A model generated the notes under the pieces. The model was given only the letters and a program-made list of their open reading frames with translations, had not been told where the DNA came from and searched no databases. The translations under genes and the position numbers were made by a program. A DNA stretch of 64,000 nt, from the NCBI RefSeq assembly GCF_004136315.1, contig NZ_CP029562.1:620001-684000 (forward strand), written 5' to 3'. Each line of letters begins with the position of its first letter. Within the stretch, counting starts at the first letter, position 1. Shown here piece by piece: positions 9,684-18,747 of the stretch. The DNA is from Mesorhizobium sp. Pch-S. Its GTDB lineage: Bacteria > Pseudomonadota > Alphaproteobacteria > Rhizobiales > Rhizobiaceae.

Positions 9684-11273
9684 ATGACAAGCGAACTCGA
9701 TCATCTGGCCAGGCTGGCCGGCAAAGGCGGCATCACCCGCCGTGATTTCCTGGGCCGTGCTGCGGCCCTCGGCGTTACCGCCGCCCTGGCAGGCACGCTT
9801 GCCGATCGTGCCTTTGCGCAGACCCCGGCGAAAGGTGGCATCCTGAAGGCCGGGCTGCAGGGCGGCGAGTCGACCAACAGTCTCGATCCGGCGACGAATC
9901 TCAGCCAGGTCACCTTCAATTTCTGCAAGCAGTGGGGTGAGTTCATCAACCGGCTGAAGCCGGATGGCAGCCTGGAAAACCTGATCGCCGAGGAGATCGG
10001 TTCGTCCGACGATGCCAGGACCTGGACGATCAAGGTCCGCGACGGCATCGAGTTTCACAACGGCAAGACCGTCAAGGCCGAGGACGTGCTCGCCACGCTG
10101 GAGCGGCATGCCGACGAAAAATCGAAATCAGGCGCGCTCGGCGTGTTGAAGAACATCAAGGCGATGAAGGCCGAAGGCAAGGAAGTGATCGTTTCGCTGG
10201 CCGAGCCCGACGCCGATTTCCCCTACCTGATGGCCGACTATCACCTTGTCATCCAGCCGAATGGCGGCAGGGACAACCCCAATGCCGGGATCAGCGCAGG
10301 CCCCTACAAGGTCACGGTCAATGAGCCGGGCGTACGTCATGGCGGCGAGCGCTTCGCCAATTACTGGGGCGGAGACAAGCTCGGCCACGCCGACCAGGTC
10401 GAAATCGTGGTCATCAACGACGCCACGGCACGCCTCGCAGCCCTGCAGGGCGGCCAGGTGCATTTCATCAACCGGGTTGAACCCAAGGTGGTGAACCTCG
10501 TCAAGCGGGTGCCGGGCGTCTCGGTTGAGGCGACTTCCGGCCGCGGCTTCTATCCGTTCAACATGTTCTGCGACACCGCACCCTTCGACAATGCCGACCT
10601 GCGCATGGCGTTGAAGCTGGCGATGGACCGCGAGGAACTGCTTTCCAAGATCCTGTTCGGGTACGGTTCGCTCGGCAACGACTTCCCGATCAACGCTGCC
10701 TATCCGCTGTTTCCGGACGACATCGAGCAGCGCAAATTCGATCCCGAAAAGGCGGCCGAACTTTACAAGAAATCGGGCCACTCCGGGTCGATCCTGCTGC
10801 GCACCTCCGATGTGGCATTCCCGGGCGCGGTCGATGCCGCACAGCTTTATCAGCAGAGCTGCGCCAAGGCCGGCATCAAGATTGAAATCAAGCGCGAGCC
10901 CGGCGACGGCTACTGGTCGGAAGTGTGGAACAAGAAACCGTTCTCGCTCTCCTATTGGGGCGGCCGCGCCACACAGGCCCAGATGTATGCGACCGCACTC
11001 GTCTCCACCGCGGACTGGAACGACACCCGCTTCAAGCGCCCGGATTTCGACCAATTGCTGATGAAAGCGCGTGGCGAACTCGATCAGGACAAGCGCAAGG
11101 TTCTGTTCCACGACATGGCCATGCTGGTGCGCGATGAAGGCGGCACGCTCGTGCCGTTCTTCAACCAGTTCATCGATGCTGCGGCAACCAGCAAGATCGA
11201 TGGATGGGTCGCCAATCCGCAGGGTGAGATGATGGATGGCTATGCCCTGGGTGCCTGCTGGCTGAAGGCCTGA
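9684..11273 (+). CDS. Peptide-type ABC transporter substrate-binding protein, paralogue 3
   Basis: Third 529-residue SBP_bac_5 paralogue with Tat motif TRRDFLGRAAALG at residues 18-30. Its first 17 residues and the mature N-terminus (AFAQTPAKGG) differ from the other two. It lacks the duplicated inverted-repeat operator and is cut off from the ATPase gene by a palindromic repeat, so it probably has its own expression control. GAAGGGAGCA precedes the ATG. A distinct ligand served by the same membrane complex is the likely role, by inference. Confidence 0.85.
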   Translation: MTSELDHLARLAGKGGITRRDFLGRAAALGVTAALAGTLADRAFAQTPAKGGILKAGLQGGESTNSLDPATNLSQVTFNFCKQWGEFINRLKPDGSLENLIAEEIGSSDDARTWTIKVRDGIEFHNGKTVKAEDVLATLERHADEKSKSGALGVLKNIKAMKAEGKEVIVSLAEPDADFPYLMADYHLVIQPNGGRDNPNAGISAGPYKVTVNEPGVRHGGERFANYWGGDKLGHADQVEIVVINDATARLAALQGGQVHFINRVEPKVVNLVKRVPGVSVEATSGRGFYPFNMFCDTAPFDNADLRMALKLAMDREELLSKILFGYGSLGNDFPINAAYPLFPDDIEQRKFDPEKAAELYKKSGHSGSILLRTSDVAFPGAVDAAQLYQQSCAKAGIKIEIKREPGDGYWSEVWNKKPFSLSYWGGRATQAQMYATALVSTADWNDTRFKRPDFDQLLMKARGELDQDKRKVLFHDMAMLVRDEGGTLVPFFNQFIDAAATSKIDGWVANPQGEMMDGYALGACWLKA

Positions 11274-11278
11274 AGGCA

Positions 11279-11317
11279 CAGCGCCATGCGGCAGGAAGGG
11301 ATCGCCGCATGGCGCTG
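11279..11317. terminator. Perfect 14-base-pair hairpin after binding-protein 3
   Basis: Arms CAGCGCCATGCGGC and GCCGCATGGCGCTG are exact complements around an 11-base loop, starting 5 bases after the stop codon. No T-run follows, so it may stabilise the 3' end or act as a factor-dependent stop rather than an intrinsic terminator. Confidence 0.6.
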
Positions 11318-11408
11318 AAGACGGTGGCTCAGCGCATGATTTCGGAGAGGATCTTCATGCGCGAGTTGTCAGGGCATTCCTTGTCCGTCTGAACGGGCAA
11401 GGTTCGCC

Positions 11409-12854
11409 CTAGTGCCACCAGTCATAGATGTGAACCACGTGATCCATCCGGGCGTTATCCGCCTGAATGTTTGCATTGCTCAACTCATAGGCGCGGATGT
11501 AGTCCACCTGCATTTCGGCGGGTGTCGCGAGCCCATCGGCTGGCGTACCGGCGGCACCTCCCACGGCCAGATTGACCAGCATATACATGGGCTTGTGCAT
11601 GTCTGACGGTGTTTGGGCCCGAAAGATCTCGGTATCGTCGAAATACCAGACCAGTTCGTCCTCGGTCCAAAGCAGGCCGTAGTTGTGGAAGCCCTCGGTA
11701 TCAGGCACGCCGACCGCCGACCCGACCGTGGTACGGCTGCCGGTTTCGTTTGAATGCGCGGCGACGTTGACCGTGTTCGGATCCTGGCCGCGCATTTCCA
11801 CCACATCGAGTTCCGGCGGCCAGGAGCCGTCCGCAGGCAACAGCCAGAAGGCCGGCCAGACGCCATGGTTTTCCGGCATGTCGGCGCGGATTTCAAAATA
11901 TCCGTAGGTCTGGGCGAACGATCCGTAGGTGTTGAGCAATCCCGACGTGTACTCGTAGTTGTTGATGTAGGGCTTGATCGAGTCATCTGCCCGGGCAGCG
12001 GTGATGGTCAGCACGCCATTTTCGACATCGACCGGATGGACCGAAGCGGTCGGCGCATAGTCGTGGTCGATGTACCATTGCTTTTCGCCGTTCGAAGTCA
12101 GCGTGCTGCCGTTCCTGGCACCCCACCAGAAATTGGTGTCCCAGGTGCCGCTGGTGCCATTGCGCAGGCTCAGCGTGTCGAACTCGTCCGAAAAGGAGAG
12201 TTTGAGATGAGATCGATCCAGGCTGAGTTCGAACTGATCCACCTTGAACTGCTCGACGGTGGTATTGGCAAAGACCAGGAATTCGCTCGACCCAAGGTTC
12301 AGCCGCACGTCGCTGCCCGACTGGACCATGTTGGCTTTCACTTCGGCGAAAGAGCTGAAGCCGTAGCGCGTCAGGCGGACATTGTCGTCGCTGCCGAAAT
12401 CCAGGATCAGGTCGCTGCCATTGCCTTTCTCGAACAGGAAGATGTCGGCGCCACCGCCGCCCTTCAGGACATCGTCGCCCAAACCACCGTCGATCGTCTG
12501 CTTGCCGGAACCGCCGCTGATGATGTTGTCGAGATCGTTGCCGATGGCATAGCGCCCATTGCCGGTAACGGTCAGGTTCTCGATGTTGGCGGGCAGCGTG
12601 TAGCTCATCCAGGTTTCGACGGTGTCGATCCCTTCACCCGGGCGTTCGTCCGCCCGGTTGATGGCCGAATAGAGATGGTAGATATCGTCGCCCTGCCCGC
12701 CGTGCATGGTGACGTTTACCCTGCTGTCGCCCCACAGCGAATCGTTCCGGACGCTGCCGTAGAGATCCGGGCCGGAATTGGTCGCCGAAAAATGGCTGAC
12801 CGAGGGATCACTGTAGGGAAGCAGCACGCCCTTGGCGTTGCGCACGGTGGCCAT
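11409..12854 (-). CDS. exsH: RTX-repeat GH16 endo-beta-glycanase, ExsH-like
   Basis: 481 residues in two parts. Residues ~45-170 carry calcium-binding RTX-type nonapeptides (GGQGDDIYHL, GGLGDDVLKGGGGADIF); residues ~215-465 are a glycoside hydrolase 16 domain with the catalytic motif E348-L-D350-V-V-E353 (nucleophile and acid/base Glu). There is no N-terminal signal peptide, consistent with type I secretion. The architecture and size match rhizobial ExsH, which cleaves nascent succinoglycan-type polysaccharide. In ExsH-type proteins RTX repeats precede the GH16 domain, as here. No type I exporter lies nearby. The exact polysaccharide substrate is inferred. Confidence 0.75.
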   Translation of the reverse strand: MATVRNAKGVLLPYSDPSVSHFSATNSGPDLYGSVRNDSLWGDSRVNVTMHGGQGDDIYHLYSAINRADERPGEGIDTVETWMSYTLPANIENLTVTGNGRYAIGNDLDNIISGGSGKQTIDGGLGDDVLKGGGGADIFLFEKGNGSDLILDFGSDDNVRLTRYGFSSFAEVKANMVQSGSDVRLNLGSSEFLVFANTTVEQFKVDQFELSLDRSHLKLSFSDEFDTLSLRNGTSGTWDTNFWWGARNGSTLTSNGEKQWYIDHDYAPTASVHPVDVENGVLTITAARADDSIKPYINNYEYTSGLLNTYGSFAQTYGYFEIRADMPENHGVWPAFWLLPADGSWPPELDVVEMRGQDPNTVNVAAHSNETGSRTTVGSAVGVPDTEGFHNYGLLWTEDELVWYFDDTEIFRAQTPSDMHKPMYMLVNLAVGGAAGTPADGLATPAEMQVDYIRAYELSNANIQADNARMDHVVHIYDWWH

Positions 12855-12969
12855 GACGATCTCCTGTCGTCGTAAATGCCACCCACCTTCAAGCTAGCAT
12901 CCGCCCAGGCATCTGACGACCCGCTAAAATGCTAACATTATGATACAGGCTGTTACCGATGGCCGCCGC

Positions 12970-13911
12970 TCAATGCGGCCATTCGCTCCTGCCCAGTCGC
13001 TGCACGGCTTCCACGATGCGCGCAAAGCTTTCGCGGGCACGCGTCACAGTGTGGCGGGCGCGCAGATAGCCGTGCACAAGGCCCTCTTCCTCTCGCCAGA
13101 ACGCCTTGCCACCTGCCGCCAGGATGCGGTCGCGATAGGCTTCGCCGTCGGAAGACAACGGATCGCATTCGGCGGTGATGACGACCGTGGGCGGCAGGTC
13201 CGCGAAATCGCGATCGAGCATCGGTGCGATGGTCGGGTCGAGCATGCGCCCTTCCCCGCCGGTGCGAACGTTCTTATAGAAGATCAGGTCGCGCATCGTC
13301 AGCATCGGCGCCTCGGCATGGGTGACGTAGGATCCCTTGGACTGATCACCGCCAAGACCGGGATAGATCAGCAGTTGACCGACGGCCCGGCGTGGATGCG
13401 TGCGCGTCGCGTGCGCAACCGCAGCCGCCAGGTTGCCGCCGGCGCTGTCGCCGACCAGCAGGATCGGCACCTGGTAGCGCGACGCCGCCCAGTGAAACGC
13501 CGCCATCGCATCGTCGAAGGCAGCGGGATGACGATGCTCCGGAGCCAGCCGGTAATCGACCGAAACGACCTCATAGCCGGTGCGGCCGCACAGTTCGGCG
13601 CAGACGTCGTCATGGCTGTCCAGCCCGCCGAGAATGAAACCGCCGCCGTGGAAATAGAGGACCAGCGCTTGCGGTTCTGCGCCAGCCTGTCGGTAGATGC
13701 GGATCGGAATGGCATGATCTGGCGCTGCGATGGCGACCGTCTCCGCAGTGACGCCCTCCGGATACCCCGCAAAGAATTCCCGGCACATGCGGTTGTAGAC
13801 GTCGCGCTGCTGCTCGATCGTGTAGTCGATCGTGTCGGGTGGATAGTAGGAATTGGTCTTCTCGATGAAGGCCCAGGTCTCGGCGTCGATCAGCTTCGCG
13901 TAGTCGGTCAT
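12970..13911 (-). CDS. Alpha/beta hydrolase of the hormone-sensitive-lipase family
   Basis: 313 residues with the HSL-family oxyanion motif FHGGGF near residue 84 and nucleophile motif GDSAGG (Ser156). The probable acid and base are Asp in TAECDPLSSDGE and His in EGLVHGYLRA. The start is the ATG giving MTDYAKLIDAE, 13 bases after the caiD stop, so it is the last gene of the carnitine operon. Possible roles, inferred from position: releasing carnitine from O-acylcarnitines, or hydrolysing a CoA thioester that otherwise lacks a thioesterase here. It may also be an unrelated esterase. Confidence 0.7.
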   Translation of the reverse strand: MTDYAKLIDAETWAFIEKTNSYYPPDTIDYTIEQQRDVYNRMCREFFAGYPEGVTAETVAIAAPDHAIPIRIYRQAGAEPQALVLYFHGGGFILGGLDSHDDVCAELCGRTGYEVVSVDYRLAPEHRHPAAFDDAMAAFHWAASRYQVPILLVGDSAGGNLAAAVAHATRTHPRRAVGQLLIYPGLGGDQSKGSYVTHAEAPMLTMRDLIFYKNVRTGGEGRMLDPTIAPMLDRDFADLPPTVVITAECDPLSSDGEAYRDRILAAGGKAFWREEEGLVHGYLRARHTVTRARESFARIVEAVQRLGRSEWPH

Positions 13912-13924
13912 GGCCGTGGATAAC

Positions 13925-14707
13925 TCACTTGCCCTTCCACACCGGATCGCGCTTCTCCGCGAAGGCCTTGAAACCTTCGAGATTGTCCTCCGAGGCGTAA
14001 AGCTCATCCACCGTGCGGAACTGGCGTTTGGTGATGCGGTTCATGGTCTCCTGGAAGCCCATGGTCTCGGCGGCGCGCGCCACCTCCTTGATGGCTGCGA
14101 AGACGAGCGGCGGGCCGCCGGCAAGCAGACGGGCGACTTCCCAGACACGATCCTCAAGCTTGTCGGCCGGCAGCACCTCGTTGACGAGGCCCCAGCGATG
14201 CGCTTCCTGCACGTCCATCCAGCGGCCGGTGAGCAGCAAGTCCATGGCGACGTGATAGGGAATGCGTTTCGGCAGCTTGATGGTGGCGGCATCCGCCAGC
14301 GTGCCGGCGCGGATCTCGGGCAGCGCGAAGCTGGAATGATCCGAGGCGTAGATGAGGTCGCAGGACAGCGCCAGTTCGAAGCCGCCGCCGACCGCCATGC
14401 CGTTGACACAGGCGATGACCGGCTTGTTCAGGTCGCGCAATTCCTGCAGGCCGGCAAAGCCGCCGACACCATAATCGCCGTCGACGGCGTCGCCAGCGGC
14501 TGCAGCCTTCAGGTCCCAGCCGGCGGAAAAGAACCTCTCGCCGGCCGTCTTGACGATGGCGATGCGCAGCTCCGGGTCGTCGCGAAAGGCCTTGAAGGTT
14601 TCGCCAAGCAGCCGCGACGTCTTCAGGTCGATGGCGTTGGCCTTCGGCCGGTCGAGCGTGACTTCGAAGATGACACCTTCGCGGCGGGTCTTTACGACAT
14701 CAGACAT
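13925..14707 (-). CDS. caiD: Crotonobetainyl-CoA hydratase (carnitinyl-CoA dehydratase)
   Basis: 260 residues, nearly the same length as Escherichia coli CaiD, with crotonase-fold motifs: AGWDLKAAAAGD and the oxyanion segment NGMAVGGGFELALSCDLI, then FALPEIRAGTLAD with the catalytic Glu. It interconverts crotonobetainyl-CoA and L-carnitinyl-CoA. The ATG (MSDVVKTRREG) is within the end of the ligase gene, a 16-base overlap, with GAAGGAGAAG just ahead. Context with carnitine dehydrogenase and a CoA ligase supports the assignment over a generic enoyl-CoA hydratase. Confidence 0.85.
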   Translation of the reverse strand: MSDVVKTRREGVIFEVTLDRPKANAIDLKTSRLLGETFKAFRDDPELRIAIVKTAGERFFSAGWDLKAAAAGDAVDGDYGVGGFAGLQELRDLNKPVIACVNGMAVGGGFELALSCDLIYASDHSSFALPEIRAGTLADAATIKLPKRIPYHVAMDLLLTGRWMDVQEAHRWGLVNEVLPADKLEDRVWEVARLLAGGPPLVFAAIKEVARAAETMGFQETMNRITKRQFRTVDELYASEDNLEGFKAFAEKRDPVWKGK

Positions 14708-16839
14708 TCTTCTTCTCCTTCGGCCGGAACGCCGCTTGTCTTTTCGGCAGGCTGATGAGCGGCCACGACCAGCAGGGCGTCGGCGATCCACGCCCCCTTG
14801 CCTTCGGCGCAGACGATCAGCGGATTGATGTCGAGCTCCTCGATGCCGCCGGCATGGGCCATGGCAAAACGAGCGATCTTCTCGATTGCCGCAATGGCTG
14901 CATCCAGATCAGCCTTGGGTCGGCCACGATAACCATCGAGCAGCGGGAACATGCGCAGGCTGCGAAGCGCTGTTTCGATGTCACCGCGCGTGGTCGGCAG
15001 CAACAGTGTGGCGCTGTCCTTCAACAGTTCCACCAGCACCCCGCCGGTGCCGACCGTCATCACCGGACCGAAAACCGGGTCGCGGGTCAGACCGACGATG
15101 AGCTCCGCAACGCCACCGCCCACCATCGCCTCGACATAAAGGCCGCTGCCCAGCGGCAGTAACGCGGTGGCGGCATCGTGGACATCGGCAGCACTTTTCA
15201 GATTGAGCCGGACGGCGCCGAGTTCGCTCTTGTGCGCCACGCCAAGCGCCTTGAGCGCTACCGGAAAGCCGAGCGCCTCGGCTGCCGTGACGGCCTCGGC
15301 AACGTCCGCAACCCGGCGACCTTGCGGCACCGGCAGGCCGGCAACCGCCAGCATGGCCTTGGCGACGGCTTCGTCCGGTTGCCGTTCCGCGGCAACGCTT
15401 TCGCCGGGCTCGGAACCAGAAACTCCAACAGGGGGTGAAGACGGGTGCTTCCATGCTTCCGCAACGAACACAGCTGCCTCGGCTGCATCGAATGCCTCGG
15501 CGATGCCATGGATCGGGACGATCCCGCGCCGGGCCAACTCGACCGAATGATCCTCCGAAAGGTTCTCGCCCATCGAGGCGACGATGGCACCGTGCGCACC
15601 ATTGGCCTTCAACGCCGCTTCGAACGCATTGACCGTCGGCCACCAGTCGGCATCGGAACAGCGGTCCGTGCGCGGGAAATCCAGCACCAGCATGTTCAGG
15701 CCAAAACCGCCGGACGCCATCGCCGAGAAGGTTGCGGTGAGCGCTTCCTGCTTGCCCCAGATGTAGGTGTTGTAGTCGAGCGGATTGGCGACGGCGACGA
15801 GCGGCCCGAGTGTCTCCTGCACACGTGCCCTGTGCGCTTCCGTCAAGGCAGGAAAATACACGCGCCGACCTTCGGCGGTATCGGCCATGACGGACGCCTC
15901 GCCGCCGGAACAGCTCATCGACGACAGGGTTGGTTTCGAAAGAGGACCGACCACATGCAGAAGCTTCAGCGTTTCCAGGAACGACGGGATCGTGTCGACA
16001 CGCGGAATGCCGAGCCGCTTCAGGAAGGCATCAGACGCGGCATCGGAGCCCGCAAGCGAAGCGGTGTGCGAGATGGTGGCGGCGCGCGCCTGTTCGGAGC
16101 GGCCGACCTTCATCGCGACGATCGGCTTCTTCAGCTGCCGCGCCCGTGCCGCCAGCCGCTCGAAGCCGTCGACCTTGTCGAAACCTTCAATGTGCAGGCC
16201 AAGGCAGGAAACGCGCTCGTCCTCGATGAGACCGAGCGCCATTTCGGAAAGGCCGGTCTGTGCCTGGTTGCCTGCCGTCATCAGAAACGCCACGGGCAGA
16301 CCGCGCGTCTGCATGGTCAGGTTGCAGGCGATGTTGGAGGACTGGGTGATGATGGCCGCGCCCTTCTCGCCGTCCTGCAGCCGGCGACCGCCATGCTGGT
16401 CCGGCCACAGCAGGGCGCCGTCGGCATAGTTGATCAGCCCATAGCAGTTCGGGCCGATGATCGGCATGCCACCCGCGGCCTCGATCAGCGCCAGCTGCAG
16501 GTCCTGGCCTTCGGCCTCGTAATGCGCGGTCTCGCGGAAGCCGGCCGCAAAACAGATGGCGCCACCGGCACCGCTCGCACTCAACGCGCGCACCACATCG
16601 ATGGTGAGATGCCTGTTGACACCGATGAAGGTGGCGTCCGGCGCATGTGGCAGATCGGCAAGGGAGCGGTAGGCCTTGACCCCCGCCACCTCGTCCTTGC
16701 TTGGATGGACCGGCCAGATATCGCCGGCAAAGCCCATCTTGAGCGATTGCCTGACGACATTGGGGGCAAAGAAACCACCACCGACGACGGCGATGGATTT
16801 CGGGCGCAGCAGGCGTGAAAGATCGCGAGGCATTGTCAT
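14692..16839 (-). CDS. NDP-forming acyl-CoA ligase (acetate-CoA ligase family)
   Basis: 715 residues with the domain order of single-chain ADP-forming acyl-CoA synthetases: CoA-binding Rossmann domain at the N-terminus (SIAVVGGGFFAPN), succinyl-CoA-ligase-like domain, the SHTASLAG segment that holds the phosphorylated His, then a C-terminal ATP-grasp domain (LPVPQGRRVAD onward, ending ELDINPLIV). In this operon the plausible job is activating carnitine, crotonobetaine or gamma-butyrobetaine with CoA, replacing the AMP-forming CaiC. It starts inside the stop of the DUF2161 gene (ATGA). Substrate is inferred. Confidence 0.75.
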   Translation of the reverse strand: MTMPRDLSRLLRPKSIAVVGGGFFAPNVVRQSLKMGFAGDIWPVHPSKDEVAGVKAYRSLADLPHAPDATFIGVNRHLTIDVVRALSASGAGGAICFAAGFRETAHYEAEGQDLQLALIEAAGGMPIIGPNCYGLINYADGALLWPDQHGGRRLQDGEKGAAIITQSSNIACNLTMQTRGLPVAFLMTAGNQAQTGLSEMALGLIEDERVSCLGLHIEGFDKVDGFERLAARARQLKKPIVAMKVGRSEQARAATISHTASLAGSDAASDAFLKRLGIPRVDTIPSFLETLKLLHVVGPLSKPTLSSMSCSGGEASVMADTAEGRRVYFPALTEAHRARVQETLGPLVAVANPLDYNTYIWGKQEALTATFSAMASGGFGLNMLVLDFPRTDRCSDADWWPTVNAFEAALKANGAHGAIVASMGENLSEDHSVELARRGIVPIHGIAEAFDAAEAAVFVAEAWKHPSSPPVGVSGSEPGESVAAERQPDEAVAKAMLAVAGLPVPQGRRVADVAEAVTAAEALGFPVALKALGVAHKSELGAVRLNLKSAADVHDAATALLPLGSGLYVEAMVGGGVAELIVGLTRDPVFGPVMTVGTGGVLVELLKDSATLLLPTTRGDIETALRSLRMFPLLDGYRGRPKADLDAAIAAIEKIARFAMAHAGGIEELDINPLIVCAEGKGAWIADALLVVAAHQPAEKTSGVPAEGEEECLMS

Positions 16840-17558
16840 GGGGTCACAGCTGCATTGTCCGCGCGGGTCGCTCGGAGCTTTTCGAGTTCGGTAAGATAGT
16901 CCTCAGTCGCCTTCACGCCCTTCGGGCTCAGCGCGTAGATCCCGGTACCGACCCGCTCGAACCATCCGTAGTGGTTGTCGGCCATCAGACGGCGGGCATG
17001 CGTTATGCTGGTCTGCCTGGCGACCTCGGCCGCCTTTGTCGGCCCCTGTTCGACAAGCAGGTTGAGGCAGCGCAGCGCTTCCTGGCGATATCCGGTCACC
17101 AGGTTGCGGCGGGTTGCTCCGCCGAGGTTCGGATCTCCGACCAGCCGTTCGAATTCACGCAGCAAGCGTGTCTTGCGCGGTTTCGACTGGCGCGGCTTGT
17201 AGGGTGCGGGATCGCAATGGATCTCGGTATAACCGTCGGCAAGCCGGACCGTGATCAAGCCCAGCCCGAGCCGGCGGCACAGCTTTCTGTTGTCGACCAG
17301 CGCCTTGAGCGAAGCGCGCCCGGCGCCGCGCGGCACGGCGACATAGACCGCGTCGCTGATGGCCTGGCGCTGGATCGCCTGGTGGAACAGGGACAGCGAA
17401 AAACCGGCTTTAAGTTCGACAATGACCGGATCGTCACCCTCACGGACGGCGACGATGTCGGCGGCACCGACCTCCCCCTTCACCGTGTAGCCCTGCGCTT
17501 CGAGCAGGTGCTTCACGGGAAGATAGAGATCGGTTTCCCTGATGCCGGTCTTAGCCAT
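16836..17558 (-). CDS. DUF2161 protein, PD-(D/E)XK-like
   Basis: 240 residues. The N-terminal part has ETDLYLPVKHLLEAQGY and, later, DIVAVREGDDPVIVELKAG, the D...E-x-K arrangement of the PD-(D/E)XK nuclease fold; the C-terminal third resembles a winged helix (AAEVARQTSITHARRLM). DUF2161 members are annotated as putative phosphodiesterases. The ATG giving MAKTGIRETD is chosen on family start; an ATG eight codons upstream is possible. It is coupled to the ligase by ATGA and lies 22 bases after the acyl-CoA dehydrogenase, so it is embedded in a catabolic operon. Its role there is unknown. Confidence 0.75.
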   Translation of the reverse strand: MAKTGIRETDLYLPVKHLLEAQGYTVKGEVGAADIVAVREGDDPVIVELKAGFSLSLFHQAIQRQAISDAVYVAVPRGAGRASLKALVDNRKLCRRLGLGLITVRLADGYTEIHCDPAPYKPRQSKPRKTRLLREFERLVGDPNLGGATRRNLVTGYRQEALRCLNLLVEQGPTKAAEVARQTSITHARRLMADNHYGWFERVGTGIYALSPKGVKATEDYLTELEKLRATRADNAAVTP

Positions 17559-17580
17559 GAAACGGAGCCATGATGCGAGG

Positions 17581-18744
17581 CTACCCTCCGACGGCCCGCA
17601 ACAGGGCGCGCGAAATGATGTGGCGCTGGATTTCCGACGTGCCTTCCCAGATGCGCTCGACGCGAGCATCGCGCCAGATACGCTCCAGTGGCAGGTCGTC
17701 CATCAGGCCCATACCGCCATGTATCTGGATCGCCTCGTCGGCGATATAGGCCAGCACCTCTGTGGCCTTGAGCTTCGCCATCGCCATGTCCTGGTCGGTC
17801 ACGCTGCCCTGGTCGTACTTCCAGCCGGCTTCCATCACCATCAGATTCGCGGCTTTCAGCTCCGTCGCCATGTCGGCCAGCTTGAAGGACACGCCCTGGA
17901 ACTTGCCGATCTGCTGGCCGAACTGCTCGCGCTGCGCGGCATAGTCGATGGCGTGCTGCAGCGCGCGCTCGGCTCGGCCGAGACATGTGGCACCGACCTG
18001 CAGGCGGGTGGCGCCCAGCCAGCTGTTGGCTACCTCAAAGCCCTTGTGGATCTCGCCCAGAACCTGTTCCTGCGGGATGCGGCAGTCGTCGAACTCCAGC
18101 ACCGAGTTGGTGTAGCCGCGATGCGAGACGTTGCGATAGCCATCACGCACGGTGAAACCGGGCGTGCCCTTGTCGACGAAGAAAGCGGTGATCTTCTTGC
18201 GTTTGCCGCGCGGGCTGTCCTCTTCGCCCGAGGCCATGAAGCAGATGGCGAAGTCGGCGATGTCGGCATGGGAGATAAAATGCTTGGTGCCGTTCAGCAC
18301 CCAGTCGCCGCCTTTTTCGACCGCGCTCGCCTTCATGCCGCGCAGGTCGGAGCCTGCGCCGGGCTCGGTCATGGCCAGGCAGTCCCATTTCTCGCCGCGA
18401 ATGCAGGGAAAGAGGTATTTCTCACGCTGCGCGTCGGTGCCGGCGAGCAGGATGTTCGACGGCCGCGCCACGCAGGTCCAGTGCAAGGCATAGTTGGCGC
18501 GACCAAGTTCCTTTTCGTAGAGCAGCCAGGTAAGCGTATCCAGGCCGGCGCCACCGACTTCGGCCGGCATGTTGGCGGCGTAGAGACCGGCAGCGATCGC
18601 CTTGGCTTGCAGTTCCCTGATCAGGTCCATGCGCAGATGGCCGCTGCGCTCGACCTCCAGTTCATGCGGATAGAGCTCGTTCTCGACAAAGGCGCGCGTG
18701 GTATCGACGATGAGCTGCTGTTCTTCAGTCAGGCCGAAATGCAT
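17581..18744 (-). CDS. Acyl-CoA dehydrogenase, CaiA-like
   Basis: 387 residues, standard length for an FAD acyl-CoA dehydrogenase. Flavin/substrate motifs are CLAMTEPGAGSDL near residue 122 and a C-terminal IHGGMGLMDDLPLERIWRDAR with WEGTSEIQRHII. Between carnitine dehydrogenase (3 bases upstream) and the ligase, the likely substrate is gamma-butyrobetainyl-CoA, oxidised to crotonobetainyl-CoA for CaiD. The catalytic base follows the short-/medium-chain pattern near WEGTSE. Substrate is by context; family membership is certain. Confidence 0.85.
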   Translation of the reverse strand: MHFGLTEEQQLIVDTTRAFVENELYPHELEVERSGHLRMDLIRELQAKAIAAGLYAANMPAEVGGAGLDTLTWLLYEKELGRANYALHWTCVARPSNILLAGTDAQREKYLFPCIRGEKWDCLAMTEPGAGSDLRGMKASAVEKGGDWVLNGTKHFISHADIADFAICFMASGEEDSPRGKRKKITAFFVDKGTPGFTVRDGYRNVSHRGYTNSVLEFDDCRIPQEQVLGEIHKGFEVANSWLGATRLQVGATCLGRAERALQHAIDYAAQREQFGQQIGKFQGVSFKLADMATELKAANLMVMEAGWKYDQGSVTDQDMAMAKLKATEVLAYIADEAIQIHGGMGLMDDLPLERIWRDARVERIWEGTSEIQRHIISRALLRAVGG

Positions 18745-18747
18745 GGC

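Noticed and set aside
15445..16818. 457-codon open frame antisense to the CoA ligase
   Set aside because: Shadow frame; no motifs, no ribosome site, sense gene well supported.
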